This document shows, in pieces, positions 49,654 to 58,214 of a stretch of DNA of 64,000 nucleotides. Position 1 is the stretch's first letter; every line of letters starts with the position of its first letter. The notes below the pieces were generated by a model, which worked only from the letters and a program-made list of their open reading frames with translations, made no database searches and had not been told where the DNA came from. Origin of the DNA: Acaudatibacter sp035532115 (GTDB lineage: Bacteria; Pseudomonadota; Alphaproteobacteria; Caulobacterales; Caulobacteraceae); the NCBI GenBank assembly GCA_035532115.1, contig DATKRO010000012.1:1-64000 (forward strand), read 5' to 3'. The position numbers and the translations under genes are program-made.

Positions 49654-50445
49654 ATGACCAGCCTCCACTACGTCGCCTTCGCCTCGCTGCACCAGCCGCC
49701 GCTGACCATCGCCGCGCGCCTGCGGGTTCCGCAGGGCGGCGCGCCACGGGGGGCGGTGATCCTGCTGCACGGCTCGGCGGGCCCTTCCGAACGCGAGGAC
49801 GGCTATGCCCGGCCGCTGAACCAGGCCGGCCTGGTCACGCTCGAGCTGGACCAATGGTCGGCGCGCGGCCTGGGCGGCGGCGCCTCGGGGCGGCCACGCA
49901 CCGTGGCCGAGACGTTGCCGGATCTCTACGGCGCGCGCGCCTGGCTGGGCGCACGCAGCGAAGTGGACCCAGGCGCGATCGGCGTGCTGGGATTCTCCTT
50001 CGGCGCCGTCGCCGCCATGCTGGCGGCGACGCGCGCCCGCCACGCCGGCGCCCCTGGCGGGACGCCCTTCGCCGCCCTGATGGCGCTCTATCCGATCTGC
50101 CACCTCTACAATCGCGCCCCCGGCTTCGAGTTCGGCGATCTCGTGGACGCGCCGCTGATGATCGTCACCGGCGCGCTCGACGGCTACGACGACGACCCGC
50201 AGGCCGGCCCGAAGCTGGTCGCCAGCCTCTCGCCGTCGGACCGCGCCAAGGTGCGCTGCGAGGTCATGGCCGGCGCCCACCACGGCTTCGACATGCCGGG
50301 CGAGGCGCGCCAGGCGCCCGATCCGGCCAGCCATCGCGGCGCCGGCGGCTTTGTCCTCATGGCCTATGACGCCGCCGCCGCCGCCCGCGCCCACGCCCTG
50401 GCGGTGGAGTTCTTCCTGGAGGCGCTGGGCGGCGCTGCCGCATGA
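49654..50445 (+). CDS. Dienelactone hydrolase-like alpha/beta hydrolase
   Basis: 263 residues. Catalytic set: nucleophile Ser in VLGFSFGAVAAM, Asp in ALDGYDDDPQAG, His in AGAHHGFDMP. The oxyanion strand is ILLHGSAGPSERE. Members hydrolyse lactones or esters. Overlap with the AMP nucleosidase start (ATGA) suggests co-expression. A GTG three bases upstream is an alternative start. Confidence 0.82.
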   Translation: MTSLHYVAFASLHQPPLTIAARLRVPQGGAPRGAVILLHGSAGPSEREDGYARPLNQAGLVTLELDQWSARGLGGGASGRPRTVAETLPDLYGARAWLGARSEVDPGAIGVLGFSFGAVAAMLAATRARHAGAPGGTPFAALMALYPICHLYNRAPGFEFGDLVDAPLMIVTGALDGYDDDPQAGPKLVASLSPSDRAKVRCEVMAGAHHGFDMPGEARQAPDPASHRGAGGFVLMAYDAAAAARAHALAVEFFLEALGGAAA

Positions 50446-51893
50446 CCGGGCGCACCGAAGCGGCCGCCCTCGTGGCCACGCTGGAGGCCGAGTACCGCCG
50501 ATCGGTAGGCAGGCTGGAGGGCGCGCTGAAGGCGTTCCTGGCCACCGGCGCTGCGCCCGATCCGGCGCTGCGGCGCTCGGGCGCCTTCGCCTATCCGGAG
50601 CTGGTGCTCACCTACGCCCCCACCGCGCCTGCGCCCAGGCTCGCCCGCTCCTACGCCCGCTTCAGCCAGCCCGGGACCTACGCCGTCTCGATCACCCGGC
50701 CCGAACTCTTCCGCGACTATCTCACCGAACAGCTCGCCCTGATCCTGGGCGACTTCGAGGTGACGGCCCAGGTCCGCCGTTCCAGCCAGGAGATCCCGTT
50801 CCCCTATGTGCTCGACGCCGCCGAGATGGATCTGGCGGACGTCAGCGCCCGCGACATCGCCCGCTCGTTCCCGGCGGCCGAACTCGCCTTCATCGGCGAC
50901 GAGGTGGCGGACGGCTTCTGGGCCGGCGGCGCGGGCGAACCGCGGCCGCTGGCGCTGTTCGACGCGCTGCGCACGGACTTCTCGCTGGCAAGGCTCGCCC
51001 ACTACACCGGCACGCCGGCCGCGGACGTCCAGGCCTATGTGCTGTTCACCAATTACCACCGCTACGTCGACGAGTTCGTCAGCTGGGCGTGCGCGGAGCT
51101 GCGCAGCGGCGCCAGTCCCTATCTGAGCCTCTCCTGCGCCGGCGGCGTGGTGATCGATCGGACCACCGCCGATCCGGAAGCCGCCGTCGCCGCTTCGCCC
51201 TGGCGCGGGCGCCAGATGCCGGCCTACCATCTCACCGCGCCGGGCCGCCGCGGCGTCTCGCTGATCAACATCGGCGTCGGGCCTTCCAACGCCAAGACCA
51301 TCACCGACCATCTGGCGGTGCTGCGTCCGGAAGCCTGGCTGATGATCGGCCACTGCGGCGGGCTCCGCGCCACCCAGACCATCGGCGACTACGTGCTCGC
51401 CCACGCCTATCTGCGCGACGACCACGTGCTCGACGACATCCTGCCGCCGGAGATCCCGATCCCGCCGATCGCCGAGGTGCAGGTGGCGCTGAATCGGGCC
51501 GCCGAGATCGTCACCGGCGAGAGCGGCGACGCCCTGAAGGCGCGGCTGCGCACCGGCACCGTGGTCACCACCGACGATCGCAACTGGGAACTGCAGTATT
51601 CCCGCAGCGCCCTGCGCTTCAATCAGTCGCGCGCGGTGGCCATCGACATGGAGTGCGCCACCATCTCGGCCCAGGGCTATCGCTTCCGCACGCCCTACGG
51701 CGCGCTCCTGTGCATCTCCGACAAGCCGCTGCACGGCGAGATCAAGCTGCCCGGCCAGGCCAACGCCTTCTACGAGCGCGCCATCTCCCAGCACCTGCGC
51801 ATCGGCATCGCCGCCATGGATCTGATCCGCGAGGAGGGGCCGCGCCTGCATTCGCGCAAGCTCAGGAGCTTCGACGAGCCGCCGTTCCGCTGA
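50442..51893 (+). CDS. amn: AMP nucleosidase
   Basis: 483 residues. It has an AMP nucleosidase-specific N-terminal domain (YPELVLTYAP, ARSYARFSQPGTYAVSITRP) and a C-terminal nucleoside phosphorylase fold (LINIGVGPSNAKTITDHLAVL, MIGHCGGLRATQTIGDYVLAHAY, AIDMECATISAQGYRF, LCISDKPLHGEIKLPG). It splits AMP to adenine and ribose-5-phosphate, limiting the AMP pool. Translationally coupled to the gene before it. Confidence 0.93.
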   Translation: MTGRTEAAALVATLEAEYRRSVGRLEGALKAFLATGAAPDPALRRSGAFAYPELVLTYAPTAPAPRLARSYARFSQPGTYAVSITRPELFRDYLTEQLALILGDFEVTAQVRRSSQEIPFPYVLDAAEMDLADVSARDIARSFPAAELAFIGDEVADGFWAGGAGEPRPLALFDALRTDFSLARLAHYTGTPAADVQAYVLFTNYHRYVDEFVSWACAELRSGASPYLSLSCAGGVVIDRTTADPEAAVAASPWRGRQMPAYHLTAPGRRGVSLINIGVGPSNAKTITDHLAVLRPEAWLMIGHCGGLRATQTIGDYVLAHAYLRDDHVLDDILPPEIPIPPIAEVQVALNRAAEIVTGESGDALKARLRTGTVVTTDDRNWELQYSRSALRFNQSRAVAIDMECATISAQGYRFRTPYGALLCISDKPLHGEIKLPGQANAFYERAISQHLRIGIAAMDLIREEGPRLHSRKLRSFDEPPFR

Positions 51894-51962
51894 GCCTGCC
51901 GCAGACGGCGAGCAGATCCAGGGGGTCTCGCCATCGTCGCCCAGGGCCGCTATCTGGCGGCC

Positions 51963-52742
51963 ATGACCAGACATCTGCGCCTGGAGGCGGTCGAGAACTT
52001 CCGCGACTTCGGCGATTACGCGACGGCGGCGGGGCGCAGGCTGAAGCCGGGGCGGCTCTATCGCTCGGCCTCGCACGGACGCGCCACCGACGCCGACCTC
52101 GACGCCATCGACCGGCTCGGCCTCGCGGTGGTCGTCGACCTGCGCCGGCCGGGCGAGCGCGAGCGCGACCCGGCGCGGCGCCCGGCGGGGTTCAGCGGCC
52201 AGGTGATCGTCAACGACGAGGGCGAAAGCGCCGGCGAGGACCCCTGGTGGGCCTTCGTCAGGAGCTGCGACCTCAGCGCGGCCGCCTTCCGCGGCTATCT
52301 GCTGAACTACTATCGCGCCGCCCCCTACGCTCCGCGCCACATCGACCTCTTCTCGCGCTACTTCCGAGCGCTGGCCGGGGCGGACGGCCCGGTGCTGATC
52401 CATTGCGCGGCGGGCAAGGACCGCACCGGGGTGCTCGCGGCGCTCACCCATCATCTCGTCGGGGTGCACGAGGACGACATCCTCGCCGACTACCTGCTCA
52501 CCAACGATGCCGAGCGCATCGCCGCGCGCGCCCCCACGGTCGCCCGCATGATCCAGGAGGCCACCGGCCGCACCGCCACCGACGCGGCGATCCGGGCCGC
52601 CATCGGCGTCGAGGCCGAGTACCTGGCGCAAGCGCTTGGCGCCATCGAGGCGGGGCACGGCTCGGTGGACGCCTATCTGCGCGAGGCGATCGGGGTCGAC
52701 GCCGCCCTCGCCGAGGCGCTAGAAGCGCGGCTGCTGGATTAG
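51963..52742 (+). CDS. Tyrosine-protein phosphatase (MptpB-like)
   Basis: 259 residues. The P-loop HCAAGKDRTGVLAAL contains the Cys-x5-Arg catalytic motif plus an inserted Lys-Asp typical of MptpB/LipA-like phosphatases with activity on phosphotyrosine and phosphoinositides. The N-terminus NFRDFGDYATAAGRRLKPGRLYRSA is family-specific. No signal peptide. Follows amn by 69 bases on the same strand. Confidence 0.88.
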   Translation: MTRHLRLEAVENFRDFGDYATAAGRRLKPGRLYRSASHGRATDADLDAIDRLGLAVVVDLRRPGERERDPARRPAGFSGQVIVNDEGESAGEDPWWAFVRSCDLSAAAFRGYLLNYYRAAPYAPRHIDLFSRYFRALAGADGPVLIHCAAGKDRTGVLAALTHHLVGVHEDDILADYLLTNDAERIAARAPTVARMIQEATGRTATDAAIRAAIGVEAEYLAQALGAIEAGHGSVDAYLREAIGVDAALAEALEARLLD

Positions 52743-52893
52743 GCGCAGGGCCGCCTCCGTCCGGCAAAGAAGCGCCCGCCGCGGGCGAACCCGCGACGGG
52801 CGGCAAGGGGACCTTGGACCTCAAATCCAGGGAGAGTGTGCGCCTTCGCGCGGACACGGGCGAATCATATGGACGTGAGGGGAAGGGTTACTG

Positions 52894-54063
52894 TTGCATA
52901 GCTTCGAGCCGCCGCGGCGGATCCTGATGGGGCCGGGGCCGTCCGACGTCTCGCCCCGGGTGCTGGCGGCGCTGGCGCGCCCCACGATCGGCCACCTCGA
53001 TCCGGCCTTCCAGGCGCTGATGGAGGAGATCCAGGCGGCGCTCGCCCGCGCCATGCAGGCGCCCGGCTACGCCTGCGTGCCTCTGCCTGCGCCCGGCACC
53101 GCCGGCATGGAAGCGGGGCTGATGAACCTGCTCGAGCCGGGGGACCTCGCCGTCGTCGCCGTCAACGGCCAGTTCGGCGAACGCATGATCGACATGGCCG
53201 GACGGGCCGGCGCCGAGGTGCTGCGCGTCGATCACGACTGGGGAATGCCGGTCGACCCGGAGCGCGTCCGGGCGGCGCTGCGCGGGCGGGCGGTCAAGCT
53301 TCTCGCATTCGTCCACGCCGAGACCTCGACCGGCGCGATGACCGATCCGGGGCCTTTGTGCGAACTCGCCAGCGCGGCCGGCGCCCTCAGCCTCGTCGAT
53401 TGCGTGACTTCGCTCGGCGGCATCCCGGTCGATGCGCAGGGCTGGGGCGCCGACGTGATCTATTCCGGAACCCAGAAATGCCTTTCGGCGCCGCCGGGGC
53501 TCGCGCCGCTCGCCGTCAGCCCCAGGGCGCGCCAGGCGATCGCGGACCGGAAGGAAAAGCCGCGGAGCTGGCTGCTCGATGTCGGGCTGCTGATGGGCTA
53601 CTGGAGCGGGGAGGGTGGCCGGACCTATCATCACACCGCCCCGATCAACGCCCTCTATGGGCTGCACGAGGCGCTGGCCGCGCTGTTCGAGGAAGGGCTG
53701 GAGGCGGCGCACGCCCGGCACCGGCGCCTGCACGAGGCGTTCGCCGCCGGGATCGAGGCGGCCGGGCTCCGCTTCCTGGTGGCGCCGTCGCATCGGCTGC
53801 CGCAGCTGAACACGGTCTGCGTGCCCGACGGGATCGACGAGGCCCAGGTCCGCGCGCGCATGCTGGCCAGGTACGACCTCGAGATCGGCGCCGGGCTCGG
53901 CCCCTTGCGCGGCAAGATCTGGCGGATCGGCCTGATGGGCGCCTCGGCGAGCCCCTGGCACGTGCGACTGTGCCTCACCGCGCTCGCCGACGCCCTCGCC
54001 GCGCAGAACCATCCGGACGTCCTGCGCGCCGCCCTCGCAGCCGCCGAGGCGAAGCTGGGCTGA
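52894..54063 (+). CDS. Class V aminotransferase, alanine-glyoxylate type
   Basis: 389 residues from a TTG start preceded by a purine-rich AGGGGAAGGG. The N-terminal RRILMGPGPSDVSPRVL matches serine/alanine-glyoxylate aminotransferases. The PLP lysine is in YSGTQKCLSAPPG. Other motifs: FVHAETSTGAM, SLVDCVTSLGG, WLLDVGLLMGYW and the TYHHTAPINALYGLHEAL substrate loop. Moves the amino group of alanine or serine to glyoxylate. Confidence 0.9.
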   Translation: MHSFEPPRRILMGPGPSDVSPRVLAALARPTIGHLDPAFQALMEEIQAALARAMQAPGYACVPLPAPGTAGMEAGLMNLLEPGDLAVVAVNGQFGERMIDMAGRAGAEVLRVDHDWGMPVDPERVRAALRGRAVKLLAFVHAETSTGAMTDPGPLCELASAAGALSLVDCVTSLGGIPVDAQGWGADVIYSGTQKCLSAPPGLAPLAVSPRARQAIADRKEKPRSWLLDVGLLMGYWSGEGGRTYHHTAPINALYGLHEALAALFEEGLEAAHARHRRLHEAFAAGIEAAGLRFLVAPSHRLPQLNTVCVPDGIDEAQVRARMLARYDLEIGAGLGPLRGKIWRIGLMGASASPWHVRLCLTALADALAAQNHPDVLRAALAAAEAKLG

Positions 54064-54200
54064 GGCGAGGGCTCTCCCGGCGCGCCCCGCGCGCTTTCCC
54101 TCGCGTCCCCCTTTCCCTCGGGAGCGCGATCACTAATATGGCCGCGCCGGGCCCTGCAGGCGACTTCGGGGCCCGGGCGGGAGCGCCCAAGGAGGATCGC

Positions 54201-55640
54201 ATGCGCGAATATCTGAAGTTCTACATCGACGGCAAATGGGTCGACCCCGTCACGCCCAGGCAGATGGACGTCATCAATCCGGCCACCGAGGCGGTCGCCG
54301 GCCACATCTCCGCCGGCGCCGGCGCCGACGTCGATCGCGCCGTGGCGGCGGCGCGGCGGGCCTTCGAGACCTTCTCGCGCACCTCGCGCGAAGAGCGCGT
54401 CGAGCTGCTGCAGCGCATCCTCGCCGAGTACCAGAAGCGCTTCGGCGACATCGCCCACGCCATCACCGAGGAGATGGGCGCGCCGGCCAGCCTCGCCCAG
54501 CAGGCCCAGGCGCCGGTCGGCATGCTGCACATCTCCACCGGCATCGAGGTGCTGAAGAACTACCGGTTCGAGGAGGATCGCGGCGCGACGCGCATCGCCA
54601 AGGAGCCGATCGGCGTCTGCGGCATGATCACGCCGTGGAACTGGCCGATCAATCAGATCGCCTGCAAGGTGGTTCCGGCGCTCGCCGCCGGCTGCACCAT
54701 GGTGCTGAAGCCCTCCGAGGAGGCGCCGTTCTCGGCCTACATCTGGAGCGAGATCATGGACGCCGCCGGCGTGCCGGCCGGGGTCTTCAACATGATCAAC
54801 GGCACGGGCGCCGAGGTCGGCGCGGCGATCGCCGGCCATCCGGGCATCGACATGGTCTCCTTCACCGGCTCGACCCGCGCCGGCATCGAGGTGGCCAAGG
54901 CCGCCGCGCCCGGCGTCAAGCGCGTCGCCCAGGAGCTGGGCGGCAAGAGCCCCAACATCATGATGCCGGACGCGGACATGAAGTCGGCGGTGACGCGCGG
55001 CGTGCGCCACGTGATGCAGAACTCCGGCCAGTCCTGCAATGCGCCGACCCGCATGCTGGTGCCGCAGCAGAAGATGGACGAGGTCATCGCCATCGCCAAG
55101 GACGCCGCCGAGACCACCACGGTGGGCGATCCCAACGGCAACTTCCAGATCGGCCCGGTGGTCAACAAGACCCAGTGGGAGAAGATCCAGCGCCTGATCA
55201 AGGCCGGCATCGACGAGGGCGCGACGCTGGTCACCGGCGGCGCCGGCCGGCCGGAGGGGCTCGACAAGGGCTACTATGTGAAGCCGACGGTGTTCGCCAA
55301 CGTCAAGAGCGACATGTCGATCGCCAAGGAGGAAATCTTCGGGCCGGTGGTGTCGATCCTCGGTTACCAGAACGTCGAGGAGGCCGTCGCGGTCGGCAAC
55401 GACACCGAATACGGCCTCGCCGCCTATATCAACGGCACGGACATGGGCAAGCTGCGCGAGGTGGCCTCGCGGCTCAGGGCCGGCCAGGTCTCCGTCAACG
55501 GCGCCGGAGGCGATCCGATGGCGCCCTTCGGCGGCTACAAGAAGAGCGGCAACGGGCGCGAGTGGGGCGACTTCGGCTTCGAGGAGTATCTCGAGGTGAA
55601 GGCGGTGCTCGGCTACACGCCCAAGCAGGCGGCGGAATAG
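54201..55640 (+). CDS. NAD(P)-dependent aldehyde dehydrogenase
   Basis: 479 residues. Catalytic Cys279 (NSGQSCNAPTRM), general base Glu245 (AQELGGKSPNI), Asn147 (TPWNWPINQ) and the cofactor motif FTGSTRAGIEVAK are present. A GGAGG site precedes the ATG, and a -10-like TAATAT lies at 54134-54139. Oxidises an aldehyde to an acid; the next gene could then activate that acid to a CoA ester. Confidence 0.92.
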   Translation: MREYLKFYIDGKWVDPVTPRQMDVINPATEAVAGHISAGAGADVDRAVAAARRAFETFSRTSREERVELLQRILAEYQKRFGDIAHAITEEMGAPASLAQQAQAPVGMLHISTGIEVLKNYRFEEDRGATRIAKEPIGVCGMITPWNWPINQIACKVVPALAAGCTMVLKPSEEAPFSAYIWSEIMDAAGVPAGVFNMINGTGAEVGAAIAGHPGIDMVSFTGSTRAGIEVAKAAAPGVKRVAQELGGKSPNIMMPDADMKSAVTRGVRHVMQNSGQSCNAPTRMLVPQQKMDEVIAIAKDAAETTTVGDPNGNFQIGPVVNKTQWEKIQRLIKAGIDEGATLVTGGAGRPEGLDKGYYVKPTVFANVKSDMSIAKEEIFGPVVSILGYQNVEEAVAVGNDTEYGLAAYINGTDMGKLREVASRLRAGQVSVNGAGGDPMAPFGGYKKSGNGREWGDFGFEEYLEVKAVLGYTPKQAAE

Positions 55641-55650
55641 GCACGGCCTC

Positions 55651-55680
55651 GCTCCCTCCTCGTCGAAAAGGGGAGGGAGC
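55651..55680. terminator. Hairpin between the dehydrogenase and acyl-CoA synthetase genes
   Basis: GCTCCCTCC (55651-55659) pairs with GGAGGGAGC (55672-55680) across a loop including CGAAAA. No T-run follows, so it may reduce or stabilise transcripts between the two genes rather than end transcription fully. It occupies most of the 58-base gap. Confidence 0.45.
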
Positions 55681-55698
55681 CAGGCACGCGAGGGCGCG

Positions 55699-57246
55699 AT
55701 GATCGACGCATGCGTGGCCGACGTCGTCCGTCGGCAGGCCCGGGAGCGGCCGAACGGCATCGCGCTGTGGTTCCAGGGACGCGAGACCACCTACGCCGAA
55801 CTCGACCGGCGCTCCTCCCAGTGCGCCCAGGCGCTGATCGCCGCCGGGGTGAAGCCCGGCGAGCGGATCGGCGTGCTCGCCAAGGGCGACGACCTCTTCT
55901 ACGTGCTGTGGTTCGGGGCGCTGAAAGCCGGCGCCTGCCTCAATCCGGTCAACTGGCGCCTGGCGCCGCCCGAAATCGGCTTCGTGCTGAAGGACGCCGG
56001 CGTGCGGCTGCTCGTCTGCGGCGACGATTTCGCGCCGGCCGTGCAGCGCATCCTCGGTGACTGCCCCGACCTGAAGACCGTCATCCAGTTCGAACCCGGC
56101 CACGCATCCTGGACGGACTTCATGAGCTGGATCGGCAGCTATCCCGCCGAGGATCCCGGCCGCCCCGCCGCCGCGGACGACGACGTGATTCAGCTCTACA
56201 CCTCGGGCACCACCGGCCTGCCCAAGGGGGTGCAACTCACCGAGGCGAACTATGCGGCCACCTTCGCATCGGCGGCCGCGCAATGGGCCAGGTACGAACC
56301 GGGCGACGCGGTGCTGGTCGCCATGCCGCTCTTTCACGTGGCCGGCGCCAATATCGGCATGCTGGCGCTGCAACAGGGCGCCAAGGCCATCGTGATGCGC
56401 GAGGCCGAGGCTGGTGCGATCATCGCCAATCTGGAGCAGCACCGCATCCGCCAGCTGTTTCTGGTGCCGGCGCTGATCAACATGGTGCTGCAGCATCCGT
56501 CGGCGGCCGGCGCCGACTTCTCCTCGGTGGAGCAGGTCTACTACGGCGCCTCGCCGATATCCGAGGAGGTGCTGCGCCGCGCCCAGTCGGTGTTCCGCGC
56601 CGACTTCACCCAGCTCTATGGCCTGACCGAGACCAGCGGCGTCGCCACCAACCTGTCGCCCCAGGCGCACGCGGAAGGGCGGCTGCGCGCCTGCGGCGTC
56701 GCCTCGGCGGGGGTCGAAGTGCGCGTCTGGGCGCACGACCATCCGGCCGCGGTGCGCGAAGTCGGCGAGATCCAGATCCGTGGACCCTGCGTGATGAAGG
56801 GCTACTGGAACCGGCCGGAGGCGACGGCCGAGGCCATCGACGCCGACGGCTGGTTCCGCTCCGGCGACGCGGGCTATTTCGACGCGGACGGCTATCTCTA
56901 CGTGCACGACCGGGTGAAGGACATGATCGTCTCGGGCGGGGAGAACGTCTATCCGGCCGAGGTGGAGAACGCCCTCTTCTCGCATCCCGCCGTGGCCGAC
57001 GCCGCCGTCATCGGCGTGCCGGACGAGCGCTGGGGCGAGGCGGTGAAGGCGATCGTGGTGCTGAAGGCCGGCGCCGCGGCCGATCCGCCCGGCATCATCG
57101 CCCACTGCCGCGAGCGGATCGGCGGCTACAAGCTGCCGAAGTCGGTGGACTTCGTCGAAGCGCTGCCGCGCAATCCGTCCGGCAAGGTGCTGCGGCGCGA
57201 GCTTCGCAAACCCTACTGGGAAGGCCGCGAAAGAATGGTCGGCTGA
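55699..57246 (+). CDS. Acyl-CoA synthetase (AMP-forming, long-chain/fatty type)
   Basis: 515 residues. The AMP-binding motif IQLYTSGTTGLPKGVQL, the adenine motif YGASPI, QLYGLTETSG, the hinge GYFDADGYLYVHDRVKDMIVSGGENVYPAEVEN and the catalytic Lys in RNPSGKVLRRELR are all present. Activates a carboxylic acid to its CoA thioester. The stop overlaps the next start (TGATG), so the esterase is co-translated. Confidence 0.9.
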   Translation: MIDACVADVVRRQARERPNGIALWFQGRETTYAELDRRSSQCAQALIAAGVKPGERIGVLAKGDDLFYVLWFGALKAGACLNPVNWRLAPPEIGFVLKDAGVRLLVCGDDFAPAVQRILGDCPDLKTVIQFEPGHASWTDFMSWIGSYPAEDPGRPAAADDDVIQLYTSGTTGLPKGVQLTEANYAATFASAAAQWARYEPGDAVLVAMPLFHVAGANIGMLALQQGAKAIVMREAEAGAIIANLEQHRIRQLFLVPALINMVLQHPSAAGADFSSVEQVYYGASPISEEVLRRAQSVFRADFTQLYGLTETSGVATNLSPQAHAEGRLRACGVASAGVEVRVWAHDHPAAVREVGEIQIRGPCVMKGYWNRPEATAEAIDADGWFRSGDAGYFDADGYLYVHDRVKDMIVSGGENVYPAEVENALFSHPAVADAAVIGVPDERWGEAVKAIVVLKAGAAADPPGIIAHCRERIGGYKLPKSVDFVEALPRNPSGKVLRRELRKPYWEGRERMVG

Positions 57247-58214
57247 TGAGCGGCGCGCTCGATGCGCACTTCGAGGCGATGCTGGCGGCCGCGGCGCGCG
57301 ACGCCCAGCCGATGCCGCCGCTCAGCGAGGTCCCGCCCGAGATGGTCCGCGCCGGCTACCGCGCCCAGCGCACCGGCCAGAACGCCCTGACTTCGCCCGC
57401 CGAGGTGCAGGCGCGCGATCTGCGGGTCGGCGGCGCGGCCGGTCCGCTCCCGGCCAGGCTCTATGCGCCGCCGGACGCCGCGAGCCGCTGCGGCGGCCTC
57501 GTCTATTTCCACGGCGGCGGCTTCGTGATCGGCGATCTGGACACCCACGACGCCCACTGCCGGCGCCTGGCGCTTTATTCGGGCCAGCGCGTGCTCGCCG
57601 TCGACTACCGGCTGGCGCCGGAACATCCGTTTCCGGCCGCTCACGACGATGCGCTGGCGGCGACGCGGTGGGCGTTCGATCATGCCGCCGAGATCGGCTT
57701 CGATCCGGACCGGATCGGCGTCGGCGGCGACAGCGCCGGGGGCAATCTGGCCGCGTCGGTGGCCCTGGATCTGCGCGGCGACGCGGGCCGGCGGCTGAGG
57801 CTGCAGCTGCTGCTCTATCCGGCCACCTGGCCCGCCGAGGAGACGCTCTCGCGGCGCGAGCGCGACGGCCCGGTGCTCTCCAAGGCGGCGATGGCGTTCT
57901 TCGAGACGGCGCTGGCCTTCGCCGGCCACCCGCAGGCGCTGCGCGCGGCGCCGGCGAGAGTGGCCGATCTGGCCGGCGCGCCGCCGGCCGTGATCGTCAC
58001 CGCCGGCCATGATCCGCTGGAGCACGAGGGCCGCGACTACGCCGCCCAGCTCCGGGCCGCGGGCGTGGCGGCGCGGCACGTCAGCTATCCGACTCTGGTG
58101 CACGACTTCTTCATCATGGGCGACGTCTCGCCGGCCGTGATCGCGGCGGCCAGGCAAACCGGCGCGGCGATCGGCGAGGCGCTGGGCCGGACGGAGCCAG
58201 CTCCGCCTCGCTGA
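57246..58214 (+). CDS. Esterase/lipase of the hormone-sensitive lipase family
   Basis: 322 residues. The HSL oxyanion motif HGGGFVIG, the nucleophile Ser in GVGGDSAGGNLA, Asp in TAGHDPLEHEG and His in TLVHDFFIM mark a family IV esterase. It probably releases acids or alcohols from esters for the preceding dehydrogenase and synthetase. Its 3' end overlaps the convergent antiporter gene by 101 bases. Confidence 0.88.
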   Translation: MSGALDAHFEAMLAAAARDAQPMPPLSEVPPEMVRAGYRAQRTGQNALTSPAEVQARDLRVGGAAGPLPARLYAPPDAASRCGGLVYFHGGGFVIGDLDTHDAHCRRLALYSGQRVLAVDYRLAPEHPFPAAHDDALAATRWAFDHAAEIGFDPDRIGVGGDSAGGNLAASVALDLRGDAGRRLRLQLLLYPATWPAEETLSRRERDGPVLSKAAMAFFETALAFAGHPQALRAAPARVADLAGAPPAVIVTAGHDPLEHEGRDYAAQLRAAGVAARHVSYPTLVHDFFIMGDVSPAVIAAARQTGAAIGEALGRTEPAPPR

